DNA of 37,040 bases from Spirochaetota bacterium (lineage in GTDB: Bacteria; Spirochaetota; Spirochaetia; Treponematales; UBA12059), in NCBI GenBank assembly GCA_003247225.1, contig QKAK01000153.1:1-37040 (forward strand), read 5' to 3'. The notes beneath the pieces are model-generated. The model was given only the letters and a program-made list of their open reading frames with translations, was not told the DNA's origin and did no database searches. This document shows positions 29,114 through 36,690 of this stretch, one piece after another (within the stretch, counting starts at the first letter, position 1; each line of letters begins with the position of its first letter). Position numbers and translations under genes: made by a program.

Positions 29114-30297
29114 ATCTCCGGCGCCCCGACGACCTCGTCGCAGCCGTTGAAGGCGGCGAACGAGAGCAGCTCCGTCCCGAGCGCCGCGCGGAATTCGTCT
29201 ATGGACGCGCCGGGAATCTCCTCGGGCCGAGGGCGCAGGTCGGCGCGCTTGATGACGAGGGCCCTGCGCTTCCGGTCCGCCGCGGCGTCGACGAGGCCGG
29301 CGGGCCGGCCCCTCCAGATCACCGGCAACGCGAAGTACCCGAATTTACGCTTGCTCTCGGGCACGTAGCATTCGAGCGTGTACTCGAGGCCGAGCAGCCG
29401 GCGCGCCCGTTTCCTGTCGATGACGTAGTTGTCGAACGGCGACAGCAATCGGACGGGCCTATCGTCGGGCGAGGGCGGTCGTTCCAGCGCATCGGCCGAG
29501 ACCCAATAACGCCTAGCCTCGTCGCCCTCGAGCCTGGCCTCGACGATGGAGCCGGACTCCGCGGCCCGCTCCAGCGCCGCGCCGACCCCGGCCGTGGCGT
29601 CCTTCCGCTGGTAGGCGGCGTCGGCCGCGCAGAAGACGCCGTAGGCGCAGGCCGCGCGCCGCGCGTACCAATCGGCCATCTCGTCGTCGCTCGGCAAGCG
29701 GTCATCGACGCCGGGGGGTAGGACGCGCTCGGCCAGGTCGTACAGCTTCTGGAAGCCCGGCCTCCCGGCCACGAGGATGACGCCGGACATGAACAGGTAC
29801 TCGAGCGCGGCCTTGGCCGGCTTCCAGTCCCACCAGGGGCCACGGGGACCGTCGCCGGCGGCGAAGTCGCAGGACCTCAGCGGGCCCTCGGCCCGTATCC
29901 TGTCGAGCACGGCCTCGACCACCTTAGGGTCGGTCGGGAACCACTGGTGCCCGGTCTCGGCTATCCGCCGCATCCGCGGGAGGCAGTATCGGTAGTCCTC
30001 GATGGGCAGGTAGGCCGCCGCGTGGGCCCAGTACTCGAGCGCTCGCCTCGGCGCGCGCTCCAGCGCCGGTAGGCACTCGGGCCTATACGCGCGGTCCCCG
30101 CTCCAGAGCGCGTGGTGGTGTGCCCGCTCGACCACCGAGATGGTGTCTATCTGGACGTAGCCGAGCGACCGCAGCTGGGCGGCCGCCGATTCGACTGCGT
30201 CGGACGGATTATCGGAGCGGAACCTGGCCCTGTACGCGATGCCGATCGCGTCTGAGCGGCTCAGGCGAAGGACGCTCGCCGTCGACGGCTTCCTCAT
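29110..30297 (-). CDS. AlkX/YcaQ-like DNA glycosylase (HTH_42 winged-helix family)
   Basis: This is a 395-aa protein of the AlkZ-like superfamily of winged-helix DNA glycosylases, which remove alkylated bases and unhook interstrand crosslinks. The catalytic motif region reads GYVQIDTISVVERAHHHALW. The QxD form (Gln49-Asp51) is that of E. coli YcaQ/AlkX rather than the QxQ of AlkZ. Later family segments include LEYWAHAAAYLPIEDYR, GPWWDWKPAKAALEYLFMSG, LLSPFDNYVIDRKRARRLL and GYFALPVIWRGR. The start overlaps the macrodomain gene by ATGA, so the two are co-translated. No substrate can be inferred beyond the family. Confidence 0.9.
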   Translation of the reverse strand: MRKPSTASVLRLSRSDAIGIAYRARFRSDNPSDAVESAAAQLRSLGYVQIDTISVVERAHHHALWSGDRAYRPECLPALERAPRRALEYWAHAAAYLPIEDYRYCLPRMRRIAETGHQWFPTDPKVVEAVLDRIRAEGPLRSCDFAAGDGPRGPWWDWKPAKAALEYLFMSGVILVAGRPGFQKLYDLAERVLPPGVDDRLPSDDEMADWYARRAACAYGVFCAADAAYQRKDATAGVGAALERAAESGSIVEARLEGDEARRYWVSADALERPPSPDDRPVRLLSPFDNYVIDRKRARRLLGLEYTLECYVPESKRKFGYFALPVIWRGRPAGLVDAAADRKRRALVIKRADLRPRPEEIPGASIDEFRAALGTELLSFAAFNGCDEVVGAPEI

Positions 30298-30854
30298 GCG
30301 CGCCCGGGCTCCCCGACCGCCCGAATGAAGGTCTCGGCGTCGGCCCTCGAGAAGAAGACCAGGCTGACGACGCGGGGCCTATCCCGCGAGGCTAGGAACG
30401 ACGATACGGCCTCGTAGGCTACCTTCGCGGCGAGGGCCTTAGGGTAGCCGTAGACGCCGGTGGAGATAGCCGGGAAGGCGACGCGGTCCCAGCCGCGCGA
30501 CGCGGCGATCGATAGGGAATCCGCGTAGGCCGACGCGAGGATGGCCGGCTCGTCGGCTGTTCCGCCGCGCCAGATCGGCCCGACGGCGTGGATCACGCCT
30601 TTGACCGGAAGCCTGCCCGCTCCCGTCGCGACCGCCCTTCCGGCCGGCAGGCCCTCGGGCAACGGGCCGGCGCGGAGCGCCCGGCATTCGGCCATCAGCG
30701 CGGGGCCGGCCGCGCGGTGGATCGCGCCGTCGACGCCTCCCCCTCCGGCGAGCGCCGAATTGGCGGCGTCGACGATGGCGTCTCCTTCGAACAGCGTGAT
30801 ATCCCCGACGGCCACCTCGACGCGCCCGCCGAGGTACGAGCGTATGGTTTCCAT
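30294..30854 (-). CDS. MacroD-type macrodomain, ADP-ribose/O-acetyl-ADP-ribose hydrolase
   Basis: This is a 186-aa single macrodomain. The ligand-binding motifs are VGDITLFEGDAIVDAANSAL, GGGGVDGAIHRAAGP, KGVIHAVGPIW and FPAISTGVYGYP, matching the MacroD/YmdB group that removes ADP-ribose from proteins, nucleic acids or O-acetyl-ADP-ribose. The gene is coupled by ATGA to an AlkX-like glycosylase. Its own -10 box TATACT ends 7 nt before the ATG, so the mRNA is probably leaderless. No ADP-ribosyltransferase (for example DarT) was found nearby. Confidence 0.93.
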   Translation of the reverse strand: METIRSYLGGRVEVAVGDITLFEGDAIVDAANSALAGGGGVDGAIHRAAGPALMAECRALRAGPLPEGLPAGRAVATGAGRLPVKGVIHAVGPIWRGGTADEPAILASAYADSLSIAASRGWDRVAFPAISTGVYGYPKALAAKVAYEAVSSFLASRDRPRVVSLVFFSRADAETFIRAVGEPGRA

Positions 30855-30861
30855 GGCCGAT

Positions 30862-30878
30862 AGTATATCGTATATACT
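30862..30878. promoter_or_regulatory. Back-to-back divergent -10 boxes
   Basis: AGTATA (30862-30867, read as TATACT on the minus strand) and TATACT (30873-30878) are separated by 5 bp and form an inverted repeat. They serve the macrodomain gene to the left and the Aat-like gene to the right. Two polymerases could not bind at once. Confidence 0.6.
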
Positions 30879-30910
30879 GGCCGTATCCGATCGTGTCGCG
30901 AGGGATATAG

Positions 30911-31759
30911 ATGCTCCAGGAAGAAGGCTCCTATCCGCTCATAGAACCCTCCGACGACTTCCACGACTGCGCCGACCGCCTGGCCGCGTCCGGGGCCGAC
31001 GAATTCGCCTTCTTCCCGTTCATCGACCCCGACGCCGTCGAGCGGGCGGCGCTCGGCCGCTTCATGCCGATGGGGCTGAGCCTCGAGCTCGACGGCCGGC
31101 GCCGCGACCTGTTCCTGCCGAAGCTGCACCTCGAGCGCTGCCTGCTCGACCCCCGCGATACGCGAGTGACGGCGACCGCCCGGCGCGAGTCGCGGCGATA
31201 CTCGCTGAGCGTCAACCGCGCCTTCGGGACGGTGCTGTCGTCGTGCGTGGCGACCCACGGCGCCGACTGGCTGGTCGGCGACCTGACGCGGGCCTTCACG
31301 GCCCTCCACGCGCAGCGATCCCGGCGTCGCGTCGCCTTCGTATCCGTCGAGCTATGGGCCGCGGACGATGGCGGGCCGGACCCGGTCGCCGGCGAGATAG
31401 GCTACGCGGTCGGCCGCGCCTACGCCAGCCTGACCGGCTACACGGCCCGATCCGGCGCCGGCACGGTGCAGCTCGCGGCGCTCGGGGGCCTGCTCGCCAA
31501 GCTTGGCGTCAGGGTCTGGGACCTGGGCATGGCGATGGACTACAAGCTGGCCCTCGGCGGCAGGGCCCTGCCGCGGGAGCGGTTCCTGCCCGAGCTGGAC
31601 GGGGCGTACCGGGTCGACGGCGCGCCCGGCGACGCGGCGCTGAGGGCCGTATCCGGCTTCGCCCCGGCCAGGGCCCTGCTCGACGCCTCGGCGCCGCTAC
31701 CCGACGGCTTCCTTGCCGATTCGGCGAATCTAGCCGATACTGGAGACCATCATGAATAG
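30911..31759 (+). CDS. Divergent Aat-like (leucyl/phenylalanyl-tRNA-protein transferase family) protein
   Basis: This is a 282-aa protein with the transferase-type GNAT fold of Aat. By-eye alignment to E. coli Aat matches RRYSLSVNRAFGTVLSSCV (YRVTMNYAFGQVIEGCA), DWLVGDLTRAFTALHAQ (TWITRGVVEAYHRLHEL) and GGRALPRERFL at the end. The Aat motifs GESMFS and DCQ are not kept: the latter reads WDLG, so the catalytic-relay Gln is lost while the Asp may remain. The protein may therefore have another acceptor or activity. It starts after GAGGG and overlaps the NfeD-like gene by 8 bp. Confidence 0.7.
   Translation: MLQEEGSYPLIEPSDDFHDCADRLAASGADEFAFFPFIDPDAVERAALGRFMPMGLSLELDGRRRDLFLPKLHLERCLLDPRDTRVTATARRESRRYSLSVNRAFGTVLSSCVATHGADWLVGDLTRAFTALHAQRSRRRVAFVSVELWAADDGGPDPVAGEIGYAVGRAYASLTGYTARSGAGTVQLAALGGLLAKLGVRVWDLGMAMDYKLALGGRALPRERFLPELDGAYRVDGAPGDAALRAVSGFAPARALLDASAPLPDGFLADSANLADTGDHHE
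31713..31741 (+). promoter_or_regulatory. Possible internal promoter for the NfeD-flotillin genes
   Basis: TTGCCG (31713-31718), a 17-bp spacer and GATACT (31736-31741) lie inside the end of the Aat-like gene. The NfeD-like ATG is at 31752, with GGAG at 31742-31745. Confidence 0.5.
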
Positions 31760-32426
31760 TCTATTCGTTCTATACACGGCCTTAGCCGTATTCGGCGTCG
31801 GGGTGACCGTCGTCGACATGTTCGGCGTGTTCGAGCACGCGGGCGGCGACGACGCTTCGGGCGGCGACGACGCATCCGGCGGCGACGACGCATCCGGCGG
31901 CGACGACGCATCCGGCGGCGACGACGCATCCGGCGGCGACGACGCTTCGGGCGGCGATCATGCCGGACACGCGGACGGCAGGGGCGGCGGCTCCGTCGTC
32001 GCCTCCGCGGGGACCGGCACGAGGGCGGTCGCCAAGGCCATCGGGACCCTGCGCCTCGGCGTCTATTTCTCGCTCGGCGCCGGACCGACCGGCCTGTTCG
32101 CCCTGCTGACCGGGCAGCGGCCCGTCGCCAGCCTAGCTTGGAGCGCGGGCGCCGGCCTGTTCATCGCGGCGCTCTCGAAGGCGCTGCGCGCCTTTATCCG
32201 CAAGGACCTGGACTCGTCGATCAAGCCCGCCGAGTTCATCATGGACGAGGCCGTGGTCACGGTGCCTGTGCTGCCCGGCGAGATGGGAAAGGCGACGGTC
32301 CGCAGCTACGGCAAGGAGACCGAGCTGTACGTGCGGTCGAGGGACGCCGCCGCGGCCTTCCCGAAGGGCAGCGCCGTGCGCATCGTCGATTTCGACGACG
32401 ACTGCTACTGGATCGAGCCGGCGTGA
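31752..32426 (+). CDS. NfeD/YuaF-like membrane protein with GGDDAS repeats
   Basis: This is a 224-aa membrane protein. A first membrane helix (about residues 4-26) is followed by a loop of six perfect GGDDAS repeats and GGDHAGHAD. One or two further helices (about 95-140) follow, then a C-terminal OB-like beta domain (EAVVTVPVLPGEMGKATVRSYGKETELYVRS...GSAVRIVDF) as in NfeD/YuaF. NfeD-type proteins are encoded with flotillins and act with them at membrane microdomains, as here. The Asp/His-rich repeat loop might bind cations (inference). Confidence 0.82.
   Translation: MNSLFVLYTALAVFGVGVTVVDMFGVFEHAGGDDASGGDDASGGDDASGGDDASGGDDASGGDDASGGDHAGHADGRGGGSVVASAGTGTRAVAKAIGTLRLGVYFSLGAGPTGLFALLTGQRPVASLAWSAGAGLFIAALSKALRAFIRKDLDSSIKPAEFIMDEAVVTVPVLPGEMGKATVRSYGKETELYVRSRDAAAAFPKGSAVRIVDFDDDCYWIEPA
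31842..31949 (+). repeat. Six tandem 18-bp repeats encoding GGDDAS
   Basis: The unit GGCGGCGACGACGCATCC occurs in six in-frame copies. Units 2-5 are identical. Units 1 and 6 end in GCTTCG instead of GCATCC. Identity of the inner copies suggests recent expansion by slippage or unequal exchange. Changes in copy number would keep the frame. Confidence 0.95.
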
Positions 32427-32475
32427 TAGTCTATACGCGTATATGAATACGGTTAGATAAAAAGGAGGGGCAGGG

Positions 32476-33810
32476 ATGCTCAGCGAATTCTTCTCCAGCT
32501 TCCGGGGCGTACTGTTCGGGGGCCTCGGCGTAGTCGCCTTCGTGGCCCTGGTCGGGCTGCTCAAGGCGACCATACGCGTCGCCTCGCCGGACCGCATACT
32601 CGTCGTGACCGGCAGGAAGACCAAGCGTCACGGCCGCGAGTTCGGTTTCACGGTCGACCGCGGCCGGACGGTGGTCATTCCTTACTTCCAGGCCGTCGGC
32701 ACGCTCGACCTGGGCGTGTTCCCGATCAACGTGCGGGTCGAGGGCGTGAACAGCGCCAACGGCATCACGATGGGCGCCGACGCCACGGCCTGCGTCTGCA
32801 TCGACGACGACGACGAGGCGATGCTCTACAGCGCCGTCGAGCGCCTGATGGGCAAGGACGTGCGCCAGATCCACGAGCAGATCCAGCAGACCCTCGTCGG
32901 CAACTTCCGCGGCGCGCTCAACAAGGCCACGCCGCTCCAGGCGATAGGCATGGAGGACGTCAACTCCGACGACGGCAACGCGCCGGCCGACCTCGGGGAG
33001 CGGGCGCAGTTCCGCGCCGAGCTGTTCGCCGATATCAACTCGGACCTGCGCTCTTTCGGCATGAAGGTCGTCTCGGTGTCGCTCCAGAAGATCTGGGATA
33101 CCTCGAACTATATAGCCAACCTGGCCCAGAAGACGCTGGCCGAGAAGCGCCAGGCGGTAGAGATAGAGGAGTCGAGGCTGCGAGCCATAGCGGAACAGGC
33201 CGAGAGCGAGGCGCGCAAGCGCATCGAGGTGGCCAAGAGCCAGGCCGACGAGGCGATCATCAGCGCGCGCCAGGAGCTCGAGGTGTACCGCCGCGAGTCG
33301 TCGGGCCTGATCGAGGAGGCCAAGCTCAAGGCCGACCAGGCGATAGCCGAGGCGAGGAACGCCGGCGAGTCGGCGGTACAGGCCCAGCTCGTCGAGCTGC
33401 AGAAGCTGCGCAACCAGTCGGCCGTCACGCTGGTCGCGGCCGCACGCGAGGAGGCCGCCAGGATACTCGCCGAGGGCGAGCGCTCGGCCGTATCGATACG
33501 GCAGACGGCCCATAACGAGGTGCTCAAGTCCAAGTCCGGGCTGCTGGCCGCCTACGGCGACGACGCGTCGAGCGTCATGTTCCTGCAGCAGAAGCTGCCC
33601 GAGCTGTACGAGGCCTACATGGCCGCGACGGAGTCCGGGGCGGTGGACAACCTCGTCGTGATGAACGACGAGGAGGGCTTCTCGGGGGCGGTCAACCGCG
33701 GCCCGAGGGCCTTCGCCGACTTCCTGCGCACCTTCGCCGACGCGTTCGGCGTCGACGTGCGCTCGCTGGCCATGCCGGGGGCCGCCGCCTCCGAGGGGGT
33801 GTCGAAATGA
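32476..33810 (+). CDS. Flotillin-family SPFH protein 1
   Basis: This is a 444-aa flotillin-like protein. An N-terminal hydrophobic segment (residues about 10-32) is followed by the SPFH domain (about 40-200: YFQAVGTLDLGVFPINVRVEGVNSANGI, VRQIHEQIQQTLVGNFRGAL). Then comes a long Ala/Glu-rich coiled coil (about 215-345: QKTLAEKRQAVEIEESRLRAIAEQAESEARKR) and a C-terminal region. Flotillins scaffold membrane microdomains and affect fluidity. The ATG has AGGAGGGG upstream. The gene overlaps the second flotillin by ATGA. Confidence 0.92.
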   Translation: MLSEFFSSFRGVLFGGLGVVAFVALVGLLKATIRVASPDRILVVTGRKTKRHGREFGFTVDRGRTVVIPYFQAVGTLDLGVFPINVRVEGVNSANGITMGADATACVCIDDDDEAMLYSAVERLMGKDVRQIHEQIQQTLVGNFRGALNKATPLQAIGMEDVNSDDGNAPADLGERAQFRAELFADINSDLRSFGMKVVSVSLQKIWDTSNYIANLAQKTLAEKRQAVEIEESRLRAIAEQAESEARKRIEVAKSQADEAIISARQELEVYRRESSGLIEEAKLKADQAIAEARNAGESAVQAQLVELQKLRNQSAVTLVAAAREEAARILAEGERSAVSIRQTAHNEVLKSKSGLLAAYGDDASSVMFLQQKLPELYEAYMAATESGAVDNLVVMNDEEGFSGAVNRGPRAFADFLRTFADAFGVDVRSLAMPGAAASEGVSK

Positions 33811-35075
33811 TAGCGTTCGTAATCGCCCTGGGCGGGCTGGTAGGCGTCACGATCCTGATCCAGCTCCTGACCAATATGAAGATCGTCGGCGGCAACGAGC
33901 TCGGCATCGTGACCGGCTCCGGCGGCGCCAAGGGCTTCAGGACCCTGTCCGGCGGGCGGGCCTTCATCATCCCGCTCCTGCAGCGCTTCAGCAAGTTCGA
34001 CCTGACGCCCATTACGATAGAGGTGGTCGTCGACTCGGCGATCGCGGCCGGCATCGTGCCGCTCAACGTCAAGGCGACCGTCTCGTTCGCGATAGCCGGC
34101 AACGACACGGGCCGCTCGTACGCGGTGACGCGCATCCTGGACATCGCCTCCAACCGCGAGAACCTTACCAAGATAGCCGGCGACATAATCGAGGGCCACC
34201 TGCGCGATTCCATCGCGTCGATGACCCCCGAGCAGGTGATGAAGGACAAGGACATCCTCGTCGCCAAGATGATCAACGTCTGCAAGAACGACCTCGAGAA
34301 CATCGGGCTCGAGATAACGACGATGAACATCGCCGACGTCGACGACCACCGGCTGCCGGGCGTCGAGGAGCCGGACCTGTACATCGCCCTGCTCAAGCGC
34401 ATCCAGTCCGCCAACGCCGAGACCAAGGCCCGCAAGGCGCAGGCCGAGGCGCGGGCGTCCAGCGCCGAGCAGGCCGAGGCCAGGCGCGCGGAGACCGAGG
34501 TCAAGAACCTGGGCAACGAGCTGACGAGGCTCAAGGCCGAGGTCCGCGTGAAGCTGGCCGAGGAGGCGCAGCGCCAGAAGGTCGGGGTCGAGCAGGAGTC
34601 GGCCGGCGCCCGCGCGCGCGTCTCGGGCTACAAGGCCGAGCTCGAGGCCGAGAAGCAGAACATCGAGATGCTCAGGAACCGTTACCGGGCCGAGATCGTC
34701 ACGCCGGCGCTCGCCGAGAAGGAGAAGGCGATACTCGAGGCGAAGGCCGAGGTCGCCGGCTGGCGCGAGGTGGCCGAGGCGGAGCTGGAGCAGCTGGCGG
34801 TGACGCTCGAGACGATGAAGTCCGCCGGAACCGAGGCGAGGCGGGCCTGGATCATCGACAACTTCGAGAAGCTGTTCGAGCCGTTCGCCAAGACGCTCGC
34901 GCTCTATCCGACCGACCACGTCTCGGTGGTGACCGGCTCGGGCGGCGACCGGGAACCGATCTCCGCGATCCACCCGAACGCGGTGGCGGCCGCCCGCAAC
35001 GATATCGTCGCGGCCGCCCTCGAGGGCATGACCAAGCCGGCCGCGGGACTGGCCGACCTGGGCAGGAAGGGCTAG
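33807..35075 (+). CDS. Flotillin-family SPFH protein 2
   Basis: This 422-aa flotillin-like paralogue is coupled to the first by an ATGA overlap. It has one N-terminal hydrophobic segment (about 1-22), an SPFH domain with RAFIIPLLQRFSKFDLTPITIEV and NLTKIAGDIIEGHLRDSIASMTPEQVMKDKD, a coiled coil rich in AEARAS/EAEKQ (about 205-320) and a C-terminal domain with the flotillin-type phrase TDHVSVVTGSGGD. Having two unequal flotillins co-translated suggests a hetero-oligomer (inference). Its stop shares CTAG with the convergent cyclase gene. Confidence 0.92.
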   Translation: MIAFVIALGGLVGVTILIQLLTNMKIVGGNELGIVTGSGGAKGFRTLSGGRAFIIPLLQRFSKFDLTPITIEVVVDSAIAAGIVPLNVKATVSFAIAGNDTGRSYAVTRILDIASNRENLTKIAGDIIEGHLRDSIASMTPEQVMKDKDILVAKMINVCKNDLENIGLEITTMNIADVDDHRLPGVEEPDLYIALLKRIQSANAETKARKAQAEARASSAEQAEARRAETEVKNLGNELTRLKAEVRVKLAEEAQRQKVGVEQESAGARARVSGYKAELEAEKQNIEMLRNRYRAEIVTPALAEKEKAILEAKAEVAGWREVAEAELEQLAVTLETMKSAGTEARRAWIIDNFEKLFEPFAKTLALYPTDHVSVVTGSGGDREPISAIHPNAVAAARNDIVAAALEGMTKPAAGLADLGRKG

Positions 35076-36625
35076 CGGGCGGCGGCCGCCTTGGCCGCCT
35101 TCGCGGCCCTGGCGGCGGCGAACCTCGGCTTGTCGGCGTACATGCGCCGGTCGGCTATCACGAGGAGCTCGGCCAGGTCGGGGTAGACCGGTCCCGAGCA
35201 GCCAACCGCGCCGACCGCCGCCGACAGCCGCACCGTCGCCGACCCGGCCGTGATGGTTGCCGCGCCGACGAGCCGCCTGAGCTTCCGGGCGGCGGCCGCG
35301 GCGCCATCCTCGTCGGTCTCCGGCAGCACGAACGCGAACTCGTCGCCGCCTAGGCGGCAGACCAGGTCGCATGACCGCAGCTCGTCGACGCATAGCCCGG
35401 CGACGAGCCTCAGCGCCTCGTCGCCGGCCTGATGGCCGTAGCCGTCGTTGATGCCCTTGAAGCGGTTCATGTCCAGTATGGCGAAGCCTATCGGCCGGCC
35501 GTGCCGCCTGGCCCGCTCGAGCTCTGCCTCGGCGACCTCGTAGAAGCGGCGGCGATTGGCTACCCTCGTCAGGTCGTCGAGCGAGGCGAGCTGGCTCAGC
35601 TTCTCCTGCAGGCTGACCTGGGCGCTGACGTCGTGCAGTATCAGGAGCGAACCGAGCTCGTCGCCGAAGCCTATCCTGAAGCGCGACAGGTGGGCCTCGA
35701 AGCGCCGCTCGTCGCCGTCTACCTCTACGGTCGCGGGTCCGGCGGAGGAGCCGTCGGCCAAGCCGCGCAGGCCGGGGCAGCGTGCCGCCAGGCCCTCGAG
35801 CTTCGGGGCCCGTTCGGCGCCGAGGTCCGGGAACAGGGCCGCCGCCGCCCGGTTGAAGTCCTCGGCGGAGCCTTCGTCGTCGAAGACTATCGCCGCGTCC
35901 CTCATGTGCTCGAAGACCAGGTCGCGAGCGATAGGATGCAGGTTGAACAGGCGGTACCTGAAGAATCCGGCGCCGTAGAGCAGCCCGGTCAGCGCGAACG
36001 CGATGGGGGCCAGGTCGAGCGGTATCGGCAGGACCCCGGCTATCGTCACCGCGTTGGCCGCGAGCGGGATCAGCGTGCCCGCGAGCATCAGGGTAGCCTG
36101 GAAGCGTCGCGAGCTCGTTCCTATCAGCGAATTCTTGGCGAAGACGGCCGCCCCGAACAGGAAGATCCCCGTTACGTAGACCCGATGGACGTAGAACCAG
36201 GGACCCGAGCGATATTCGAGGATGGCCAACCCGTCGCGCAGCGATACCGACATGTCCTGGTAGAGTAGGCCGTTACCGGAGGCCGTAGCGGCCATCGCTA
36301 TCGAGAGCGACGGGACCAGCGCCAAGAGCCAGGCCTGCCATGCCTTGGCGCGATACGACCCGACGTAGTCCATGATGATGAGGACCATCGACAGGACCAG
36401 GGCGGCGACGGCGGCGTATTCGAAGGGTAGGCATAGCAGGACGCCGGCCAGGCTTTCCTGATGGAGTTCAAGCATATAGACGAAGGAATAGGCAGTGATA
36501 GCGTAGCACATAGCCGGAAACGAGAAGGGCCGGCGCTTGCGGATCGAGCGCACCGTGCCAGCCAGGCCGATGAAGAGGCTGAGTAGGATCGACGCGACCA
36601 GCGATACTAGTACGATCGTTCTCAT
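35072..36625 (-). CDS. Seven-helix membrane diguanylate cyclase (7TM-PAS-GGDEF)
   Basis: This is a 517-aa protein with seven predicted membrane helices (about 1-225, histidine-kinase-N/7TM type), a PAS-like domain (about 235-340, ending GSLLILHDVSAQVSLQEKL) and a GGDEF domain (about 345-505). The GGDEF active site is intact (RLGGDEFAFVLPE), with DDLTRVANRRRF and DMNRFKGINDGYGH. The inhibitory I-site RxxD is RSCD, five residues before GGDEF. It should make c-di-GMP under product feedback. A basic Ala/Lys-rich tail ends the protein. Only weak GGAA precedes the ATG, and TATGCT lies about 22 nt upstream. Confidence 0.95.
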   Translation of the reverse strand: MRTIVLVSLVASILLSLFIGLAGTVRSIRKRRPFSFPAMCYAITAYSFVYMLELHQESLAGVLLCLPFEYAAVAALVLSMVLIIMDYVGSYRAKAWQAWLLALVPSLSIAMAATASGNGLLYQDMSVSLRDGLAILEYRSGPWFYVHRVYVTGIFLFGAAVFAKNSLIGTSSRRFQATLMLAGTLIPLAANAVTIAGVLPIPLDLAPIAFALTGLLYGAGFFRYRLFNLHPIARDLVFEHMRDAAIVFDDEGSAEDFNRAAAALFPDLGAERAPKLEGLAARCPGLRGLADGSSAGPATVEVDGDERRFEAHLSRFRIGFGDELGSLLILHDVSAQVSLQEKLSQLASLDDLTRVANRRRFYEVAEAELERARRHGRPIGFAILDMNRFKGINDGYGHQAGDEALRLVAGLCVDELRSCDLVCRLGGDEFAFVLPETDEDGAAAAARKLRRLVGAATITAGSATVRLSAAVGAVGCSGPVYPDLAELLVIADRRMYADKPRFAAARAAKAAKAAAAR

Positions 36626-36656
36626 GCTACGTTCCGGCTACCCTATCAGCATAGGC

Positions 36657-36690
36657 CGGCTTAGGCGGCGATGCAAGGCCGCCTAAGCCG
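36657..36690. terminator. Perfect 13-bp hairpin overlapping the stop of the last gene
   Basis: CGGCTTAGGCGGC (36657-36669) and GCCGCCTAAGCCG (36678-36690) pair perfectly across an 8-nt loop. The right arm contains the TAG stop of the minus-strand gene at 36683. No T-run follows on the minus strand. It is probably a termination or mRNA-end hairpin. Confidence 0.55.

Noticed and set aside
32431-33513. 360-aa minus-strand ORF opposite the first flotillin
   Set aside because: Antisense shadow of a well-supported gene, with no start signals or recognisable domain.
33615-35393. 592-aa minus-strand ORF opposite the second flotillin
   Set aside because: Shadow of the GC-rich coding strand. The product is low-complexity Arg/Gly/Leu-rich, while the plus strand encodes a clear SPFH protein.
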